Below are positions 56,000 through 64,000 of a stretch of 64,000 nt of DNA, piece after piece. Below the pieces are notes generated by a model. It made no database searches, had not been told where the DNA came from, and saw nothing but the letters and a program-made list of their open reading frames with translations. This stretch comes from Callorhinus ursinus. Its lineage: Eukaryota > Chordata > Mammalia > Carnivora > Otariidae. The translations under genes and the position numbers were made by a program. The stretch covers positions 744,001 through 808,000 of the forward strand of contig NW_020312788.1 in assembly GCF_003265705.1 (NCBI RefSeq), given 5' to 3'. Within the stretch, counting starts at the first letter, position 1; each line of letters begins with the position of its first letter.

Positions 56000-58900
56000 A
56001 GGCTGTTGCTCAGCGAGCAATCACCCACGTTTGCAAAAAGAGTTGTGTTTGTGACCAATCAGGGGAGAAGTTATGTAAATAAACACTCTCTCTCCTAATT
56101 GAGAGTTGCTATTTAACTGGTAGGGAAAATGCCAATTTTACAAAATATTTTAGGCACAAAAGCAAAATCTCTTAAGTCTTGTCCTGAAAATAACTTGACA
56201 TGAACATTTTCCCCCCCCATTCCCCAAGGCCTGGAGTTGGGCTTTGTAATTTACACAACATGATGAGGAGGGGTGTCTGCCATTTTAGACTAATTATGTA
56301 AGTTGGAACGAATTTGCTCCTTCATTCACTGTGACAAAGTATTTACTGTTTATGTGTACTAACTTCTAATAAATGTTTCGTTTGCTTCTTTTTGTAGCTG
56401 TGAATAGTTGCCTTAAAGTGCTGTTAATTTGTCAATGAGCCTTAAACACAATAACCAGGCATCTGTTTTTGAAAGATCGAAATTCAAATCCTGGATAAGG
56501 ACACAATCACAGACAAGGCACAATACAAAATATATTTTGCCAGTAGTTAGTCATCTAATTTGGCAGAGAGGAATTTGTGTTGCTGTTCCCTTAAAAGATA
56601 CAATGACGATAATATAGTTGATTAGATTTTTTTCCCCTTTAACTTTTCATGTTTCCAGGCTTTACTACTTGGCAAAGACAATTTGGGACAGATTTCTTTA
56701 TTTTCTCCTCTGGCCTAAAACGAAAAACCCCCACTTTCCAAACTGTTACCACCGAAGAGTTTATTAAATGGCTGAAAAAGACAGCTGGTCCCACCATCTG
56801 TTAAAATTTTTCAGGGGCCAAATAAAACAGGTTACACCTTTAGCCATGCCAAGTCTTGCAATACCCCCTTCCTCTCACAGCCTGGGGAGGGCTAATCTGA
56901 ATTTCACGCTCTGATTTTGCTATTGCTAATGCCTGAGCTGCTTATGTAGCTTCTCCATGTTGTTTCTATTACCTCTCTTTTTTAGGTACAAAGCTATTCT
57001 CACATTTCAACCAAGCTTATTTGCAACCCATTACCTTACACCTCTCTAGTCTGTATAGTGACACCCAGCAACAAGAAGGAAACGCACAGATACCTAACTA
57101 ATTTCTGACTTTTCAAGCAAAAGGGGAGAGCCAAAAGTATGTTTCCGTTGTTTTGCAACCATTTTTCTATAAATGCTAATGGAGGTAATTCAGATTTTGG
57201 AACAAAGGCTTAGCTCACGACACACTGCAGGTGTGAAAGGGTTGAAACAAAAGAGATACTAACCCTAATGATATTTCTTGTCATTAACAATTCTTTGATG
57301 TTCACGCTGGAGCCTCCCTTTTATCTTTTAGTTTTTCAGCCATCTTTGTTAACACTCAGCTCAACTGAATCTTTTTTTTTTTTTAACCTACCCCTGGCCT
57401 TTAAAGACATCTGCAAAATGTTTATGCTAAGTTAGTTTCCACCGCATCTTTTAGTACCAAGGCAAAGTAAAATGAGATAAAGCTTGTGAGGTTATTATTA
57501 AAACATCAGTAAGTTTCTATCATTAAGCTGAAGGGGAAGATCAATAAAAAAGGAGCACTTAATGTTACTTTAATAAGGATGAGTTTCCTGTAACAGGATT
57601 TGGGATTAACTTTAGTATCACTGAAGTGGGCTTTTCGATAACGACGTTGCCGTGATAAGAGTTTGACTTGCCTTTACCCAATTAAATAGTTTGCAAATAC
57701 TCTGAATGTACTTGATCTATTATTTCCTGTTTCATTGAAAGCTTTCATGATACAGCATATTTTAAGAATATTTGACTAGAGCTTTTTCTTTGTGGATGAG
57801 TCCCTGGCAGGCTGCCAAAGATTTTCTAAGGCAGGTTTGCCTCTGTCTGTCCTTCTGTCCATTGAGGATTGGGGAAGGAGGAGGTGAGATGACAGGGAGT
57901 GGAACCGCAGCTTTGAGAAAAGTTTAGCTCACTTTGATGACAGCAACATGTAGGGAACAGTCAACACTACATAATATACCGTCCTAAGCTATTCAGCAGC
58001 AGGCCCTGCGACTGGAGCATGGGCGCAAAGTAGAATCAGATGTTTCACACAAAGTGCTTTGGCTGATCTTACTATTCATTAGTCTATTTTGCATTGTTTT
58101 GAATAAAGCAGAAATGTTGATTAATTGCTTCTAAATACACCTTTCCTTTTAACTGTTGGAGGGGACAAATGCTTAACTAGATAACTCTTTAGTACAAGTG
58201 GGGAATTGCTCTGGGCACTTAATTTCTTTTTACTTGAGAATGCATGTTTTGGCAAGTATTAATTCGGAGCTAGTTTCATACTGTAGTTCCGGGCTGTAAT
58301 AAACCGGACAACTCCCTGAGCCTTTATATATGGTTCAGCCCCAAATGTCAAATGCTGGGGAGCAGATAATAAGAAAAGGTAAAATACAAATTAATGTTAA
58401 CAGTGTATCTATTTTATGATTTTCCTCTCGTATTATTTAATAATTCTTAGCATTTATACGATGCTTTTCATCTTCAAAGGACTTTACAAATGTTAGCTAA
58501 TTAACCGCGAGGTAATGAGGCCTGGGTAATAATGCTGCAGTAAATTTTCTCTAGCTCAGATTATGAAGTAAAAATGGAGATACATGTATTCAGACTTTTT
58601 TTTATAGCATTAGGTGGTCTTAGAGATTTTGTGAGTCTGAGACTCAGGCAATTTATCTTCTGTGTAGAACTTATGTTTCTCTGTAAAAAGTCTTGGACAA
58701 TTCAGATGCTCATGAACTGTAAGGATTTTCCCATCTGGCAGGTGGTTGACAAACTTTCTTTTATCTTAGCTCTGTCTGTTCTTATTCTTTGTTATTTTCA
58801 CCTTGATCTCTCTCTTCTTTTCTAATAACAGAGAAAGGTCCAAAGGGAAGGGCATTTACTATGAGGAATTAGGGACATACACCCGTTTTGTTTTTTCCCC

Positions 58901-60730
58901 AAATTTCCCAAGTAGTTTTTTTTTGTTTTGTTTTGTTTTTATTCAAGAGTTTACTCACAGGCAGCACTTGTGAGCTGCATGCTAAAACACTTGTGCCATT
59001 ATACATTGCTTTGTGTAATGCTGCTATAGTGCAGGCAAGTTTCACTAGTTTAGAATGAATGGGGTGTGCGTGTGTGCACTGTAGACAGTCCAGTCCAACT
59101 TTGTATAAGGCCTAAATTAGGTAGATTTTCAAGAAAAGCATACTTTATTCAACATAAAATACCATCTGATATAAAATAGACTCTAGGAAGGAAAACTAAG
59201 TCACTAATGAAAGCAATGTAGTTCATGGCAGACTTATATTAGAAGCTAGTAAACACACTGCTTTATGAGAATGAATCGCTTGCTGCACTTACGGTCTGAG
59301 GGCAGGTCTTATTTCCCTGAACTCCTAATTTGAGAAAGCTACTAAAGTTAATCAGATTCTTCTTATTCATGAATAAGATCCTGATAATTCAGAAGGAATT
59401 TTCTTTGAACCACTGACAGTCCTATATACCCCATTCTAAATCAGAAACATTTAATGATGATTTATTCTATTTGTTAAATGCTTTCCCCTCCTCTTTCTAG
59501 GAGTTCTATACTGGGCTATGTCTACATGCCCCAAACACAAGACTGACAAGTGGAGGTTTCAGTCTTGGAGCTTGTCCTCCTGAGACTTGGGGAACATGCT
59601 GATACTATTTGGAAAAAGCCAGAGGAAGACTGGTGTATAACAGACAATGTCCAGGTGATGGATTTTTTTTCACTCTTCAGTCTGATAGTTTTAAAGTCCT
59701 GAACATCAAGTACCCACCTGTATGCCTTTACAGTAATATAAATCATCAAAGGGAAGACTCAATTGCTACAATATTCTGAATCTGGGTCTATACATGCCTT
59801 AATGATATGGCCTCTCTACCAAACTTGTGCCTGGTGACAGACTGTACATAAAATGTACTGTTATCATCCAACTAGTATCCCTCAAAGAAATTAATTGCAC
59901 ACTTAACTTGTAATGACATAACTTGATCAACTGGAGCTTACGATATGCTGGTCAGGGAGAAGTGTTTCTATCATAAATCATGACCTTGTTTCCAGCCTTT
60001 TATCCCTAAGCATACCCTTAGCTTGGTGTGTTATCAGGATGGCTCCAGTCTTCAGATGGAGGTGGAAGAGGGATCAGGAAGGAGGAGAAACAAAATTGAA
60101 ATTAACCCTTCTTGTCAGTGACACCTACCAGCCTCTTTCCTATTTGTAGGGGGAAAGGAATGGACCCCAGTGAAGACAGGAACTGAACCAAGTGCTTTCA
60201 TATTATTCCAATGAAATCTCCCAAACACTTCTTCACCGACTGATTTTATTTCTGTTGAGATGATTAATTTCTACATTTTGGAGAAATATTATTCTTAAAG
60301 CATTCCCAATCTGCTTGGCTTCCTTTGTGGTAACCCTTGCTATCTCTGTGTATTTGTACCCTAGAAAGTTGCTGTAGCCTGCAACAAGCATGGAAACTTA
60401 GCATAGATTCAATTACCAAGAAAGGTTTAACCCCTGACCCCCTTCTCTCCATCTCTCCTCCAGATCCACCACTCCCTTCTTTTACTAGAGCAGAATCCAT
60501 TTAGATGGAGAGATGTGTAGAAGTGGGAAAGGAGTATGACTACACAGTGGACTGTGTGTATACCCTCATGTGAAACTGTCCATAATAAGTTACTGATTCA
60601 AAAATACCACATAGCATTGCAATATGACATAATTTACATTTTAAAAGCTTCTATATCCTAAAGAAAAGCATGAAAATGTGTATATTATTTCAATGTTTTA
60701 TAATAAGGCTACAGACTTTTAAGATCATAT
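56000..60730. other. AT-rich quiet block upstream of SP5, candidate conserved elements
   Basis: No young transposon is recognised over nearly 5 kb. TCF/LEF consensus matches occur at 57201-57207 (+), 57293-57299 (-), 57344-57350 (-) and 57932-57938 (-). A FOX-like TGTAAATAAACA lies near 56074-56085. A MIR-like remnant may lie at 58440-58530 and a (GTTTT) run at about 58920-58940. No coding signal is supported. Confidence 0.4.
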
Positions 60731-60739
60731 GCTCTTGAC

Positions 60740-61232
60740 CAACTCCCACACTTCAAATCTTACTCAAATGTCTCTGGTTCAATCAGATCCATCCTGACCA
60801 CCCTGTTAAGTTGCATTCCTCTCTCTACTCTCCCCATTCTCCATGGTCCTTATCATCTTCAAACATACTTAGAGTGACCATACAATTTGTTGACCAAATG
60901 GAACATTTTTGAAAGTGAAAGGGAGCATTAACTGGAATTGGAGGGGGGGCAGAATAATGTATATAATCTGAGACTATTTTGAGCAAACCAGAATGTTTGG
61001 TTACTCAAGATACACTATGTAGTTGATTTATTTATTATGCTTGTTGCTTTTTGGCTATCCCTCAACCTAAATTGAAGCTCCATGGCAGCAAAGGGGCAAA
61101 GCTTTTTGTCTATTTTTATCTAGTTGCTTACTGGTGTATCCCAAGGCCTAGAGCAGTGCTTGGCACATAGTAGGTGTTTAATAAAGATTCACTGAATGGA
61201 TGAATACACCGAATGAATGAATAAATGAAACT
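60740..61232 (+). repeat. L2 3' end split by a DNA transposon
   Basis: L2 text at 60740-60868 resumes at 61009-61232 ('agtgcttggcacatagtagg', 'gaatgaatgaataaatgaa'). Confidence 0.8.
60870..61008. mobile_element. Short DNA transposon inside L2
   Basis: Left end tagagtgacca and right end tggttactcaa are imperfect inverted repeats of each other, enclosing 139 bp that interrupts the L2. No coding capacity. Confidence 0.6.
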
Positions 61233-61505
61233 CATTTTGGGAAAAAAATGTTATATAAATGTGAAGAGTGTTCTAAGCTAAGTCATAAGGCTCTGCGTTT
61301 TTGCCACACCCATGGCACTTTGTTGAGTGCTCTACACATAGCAAGGATATGCTAAATGTTTCCTGATTTGGTGAATATTTAGTTTGGAATTTGGTGAATT
61401 CTCAGAACACCCATCCCTGTTAAAATGACTAACTCAAAATATATTCCAGAATCTAACAGTAATGCTATTTTGATGGCACAATGGGCTGATGTGCTATTTT
61501 CCTTC

Positions 61506-61862
61506 TGTTAAAAAACAAAATTCAGCTGAGTAAATTTGAAGATCTCAATGGCTTTATTCAACAATTCATGAGCCAGGCAGTATCCCATCTAGCAGATAGA
61601 AAGAAGCTCCAAGGAGCTGTACAAAATGGAAGACTTTTATAGGCAGAAGGAGGCAGGGCAAGAGTGTTATTCTAGCAAAGTGGATTATTTCAGGCAAGGT
61701 CATCTTCCATTGGAGGAAGGCTGGGGTCTATCACGCAGATTTCCTGACTGGTTAAGACTATATTCCTCGGGGAGGCTGAAACTGTAATTAGGTTAGGTAT
61801 CAAGTCTTGGTTTGCTGGCATGGGGCTTAGCACAGGTGACTCCATTTTGGGCTTGTTGTTTC
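61506..61862 (-). mobile_element. ERVL-type solo LTR
   Basis: Starts TGTTAAAAAACAAAATTCAG. AATAAA on the minus strand at 61553-61558 fits an LTR read in reverse. 'cttttataggcagaaggagg' and 'gactatattcctcgggga' are typical of an ERVL-related LTR; the subfamily is not certain. No retroviral coding sequence is attached. Confidence 0.65.
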
Positions 61863-62148
61863 TTTCTTTTTTTAAATACTTCATTAGTACTGATTAATGA
61901 GGATTGACTTGGAGAGCAATTCCACTTTTCAGTAGGAAAAGTTTTCTATTTACATTGTATTATTTTTTCATATAGGTTTTGTTTTTTGGGGCATGGGTTA
62001 AAATATTAATTTACAGATGGCCTTCTCACATGGTCTGATTTAAGGTTCTCCCTAGTGTCTTTTTCTTCTCTCAGGTATTAACCAATAACTCATGCTGAAT
62101 TAGTTCCTGCATAGTTTCCATTTACTTTTCTCATTTTACCATTACAAT

Positions 62149-62150
<2 letters not shown>
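61863..62150. other. No recognised feature
   Basis: AT-rich sequence between LTR and microsatellite. Confidence 0.3.

Positions 62151-62153
<3 letters not shown>

Positions 62154-62192
<39 letters not shown>
62154..62192 (+). repeat. (GT)n microsatellite
   Basis: About 19 uninterrupted GT units. Confidence 0.95.
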
Positions 62193-62195
<3 letters not shown>

Positions 62196-63470
62196 ATCCA
62201 CCTCAACACCCACGTGTATTTTCCATATGGTCAGGAGGAACATCAGAAAGACTGTTCTTCAGGATTAAACATACATTCTTATATTGCTCTTATTCACCCC
62301 TCTCCCTTGTTTTGGTGTAATTTAAAACTTGTCTGGGTTACCTCAGAAGACAATATTGTGAGGCCAACCATTGTTCTCTTTCTTCAAAGTCCACGAGGCA
62401 CTTGGACTTACTTCAAAAAATGACTTTATCATTAAATGCCTTCTGTTTAAGCTAATGTCCCCAAAGGAAGCTCTGTCTCATTTGGGAAATGTTTTCAAAT
62501 AATGTATGGAAAGAACAGTGTTTAGAGAAAAGCAAAGGGTCTAGGAGAAAAACTGTACAGTTAAAGGTGGGGCAGAGAGAGGAATAAGAGAAGGCATGGC
62601 CCAAAAGAGCTGTGTTTACAGTTGAACAACTGACTGGGGTGTCTTTGACTGCTGTCTCCTCTAGATGGCATGAAATTGGAGGGCATCTCTCTTTCTAAAA
62701 CCAGGCGGAGTGTGTGGAAGGAGAGTAGGGACAATAGGTAAGTTAGGAAGGTAGAGGGAGGACCCAGCCATGGATGGAAGAGTTGCCAATGGAGCAAAAG
62801 GCTTCTGAGAGTGGCAGAGTGAGGACGGAAGGGACCACTGTGTGTCAGTCTGCTCAGACAACCCAAGAATATGTTAGAAAGAGGGACTAGGGGACAATCC
62901 CATTCTCATGGTGGGGATAAGAGCACACATTGTGGTAATAATAATTAAGAAGTTGAGCTTCTGAGATTATTTGTGGAAGAAGTTCCTACTTCAGGGATAA
63001 ACTTTCCATCCAGTCTTGTTAATTTTTACAGATAGAAGGTAATATATATTTAAATAGTGAGGAAATGTTTACAACAGAAATGCAAATGCTTTGCCGTCTC
63101 TGCTGTTCTCTTTTCAGGGACATTTTGGTAGCCTCGAGTTGGAAATGCTTACTCCTGCTCTGCATCTGACCTTTAGTCTTTGTGTGGTTGCTGCTACAAA
63201 TCGCTTTGTTGTTAGCTATAAGGCTTCTTCCCATAGGAAGAAAGGACGAACAGAAGGATGAAGGAGTGGGGGGAGAGAGAGAAGGGATTTGGAAAGAAGA
63301 GTGCCGGGAGAAAGCCGGACACCCAGTCCAAGGTTAATTTTTGTTGCTCAAGGTGGTGCTTTAAGGACTTGAGTTTTAATAAACTCTAGTATCTTCCACA
63401 CTGGTTTAAATCAATGTTTCAGTTCATTCAAAGTTAAGGATTTGTCAATTAACCCAAGCTATAAAGATTT
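62193..63470. other. No recognised feature
   Basis: Open frames at 62157-62423 (+) and 62561-62866 (-) lack motifs; the first is partly microsatellite translation. Confidence 0.35.
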
Positions 63471-63473
63471 GCA

Positions 63474-63645
63474 GCAGGGGTTCTCATACTTTTTTGTGCA
63501 TGGGAATCACCTGGGGTAGAGATTTTCCCTCATGCGACCTCCAGAGGTTCTGCTCACCTAGATCTGGGTGGGCCCAGGAAAAGGCCATCTTTAGCATCTG
63601 ATCCTCTGAGCCAGAGGCACTTGGAGAAGCACTGGGTTAGCACTC
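63474..63645 (+). mobile_element. MER5A-like hAT MITE
   Basis: 'gggttctcatacttttttg', 'catgggaatcacctggggta' and 'catctttagcatctgatcc' follow MER5A, decayed. Confidence 0.6.
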
Positions 63646-64000
63646 ATTAATCTGACTTCTCCTGGGTTGGGTTAGGCCCCAAGAACCTCCTCTGACCTCT
63701 CTTTTATTTCTGAAGAAGGAAAAGTGGCTCTCACTTCTCTCTGCTCTCTGGAGGTAAAGGAGGCAACTAGGTTTCTGTGACCCCCTCATCTCTTTCTTTT
63801 ATTCTCATGGCTCTTTCACACATATCCTGAAGCTAAACATGCCACCTTCCTTTCCAGGTATCAATGGGATGGGAAAAGCGGGCACTATCACTGAAGTATT
63901 GTTGAAATATGATGTGACACTCTGACCCCCTGGAGCTAAAGCCATTAGGTGAAAGTGAGTAATTCCTCTGATGTCCTTGCAGGAAGTGATTTCTCGCCAC
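63646..64000. other. No recognised feature to the end of the window
   Basis: Unique-looking sequence; no coding support. Confidence 0.3.

Noticed and set aside
1..64000. Exons of the expected neighbours MYO3B and ERICH2/GAD1
   Set aside because: None recognised; from memory of the human map both lie farther from SP5 than this window reaches.
1..64000. CRISPR array, operon, phage or bacterial-type systems
   Set aside because: No regular direct-repeat array or prokaryotic gene organisation exists; all repeats are mammalian interspersed or simple repeats.

Overview
This is a stretch of carnivoran nuclear genome containing one protein-coding gene, SP5, on the minus strand (coding exons 33202-33252 and 31347-32492), inside a large gene-poor and regulation-rich interval. 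The organism is read from its mobile elements. About twenty tRNA-Lys-derived CAN SINEs with the 'cctgggtggctcag' head and TC-rich, A-tailed 3' ends are present, together with carnivore-type L1 3' ends. The SINE subtype, with 'ctgccttcggctcaggtcatgat' and 'ctccctgctcagcggggagtctgcttctc' type blocks, looks like that of arctoid caniforms (bears, seals, mustelids) rather than dog or cat. That assignment is from memory of the families and cannot name the species.

Layout. 1-24.97 kb: an ordinary repeat-laden flank of L2 and MIR fragments, MaLR LTRs, MER5A-like DNA transposons, a 1.3-kb L1 3' end, a near-complete MaLR element with three SINEs nested in it, and many SINEs whose target-site duplications are still readable. 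24.97-30.2 kb: about 5 kb of AT-rich sequence in which I recognise no transposon. 30.2-37.2 kb: the SP5 locus, a chain of CpG-rich blocks covering the 3' UTR, both exons, the promoter and an upstream CpG domain; only one MIR fragment is seen. 37.8-56 kb: a second repeat-rich flank. 56-60.7 kb: another quiet AT-rich block with conserved-element character. 60.7-64 kb: L2, an LTR, a microsatellite and MER5-like remnants.

Functionally the window is one developmental transcription factor and its cis-regulatory surroundings. SP5 is a C2H2 zinc-finger factor that binds GC boxes and acts downstream of Wnt/beta-catenin. Its promoter carries five perfect TCF/LEF consensus sites within 370 bp, a CCAAT box, several GC boxes that the protein itself could bind, and a 15-codon uORF ending 2 nt before the main ATG. 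In human the neighbours are (from memory) MYO3B on one side and ERICH2/GAD1 on the other, each some 50-60 kb away; no exon of these was recognised here. I found no previously undescribed biological system. The most worthwhile observations are the SP5 leader and promoter architecture, two candidate distal Wnt-responsive elements, and the repeat-free domain.
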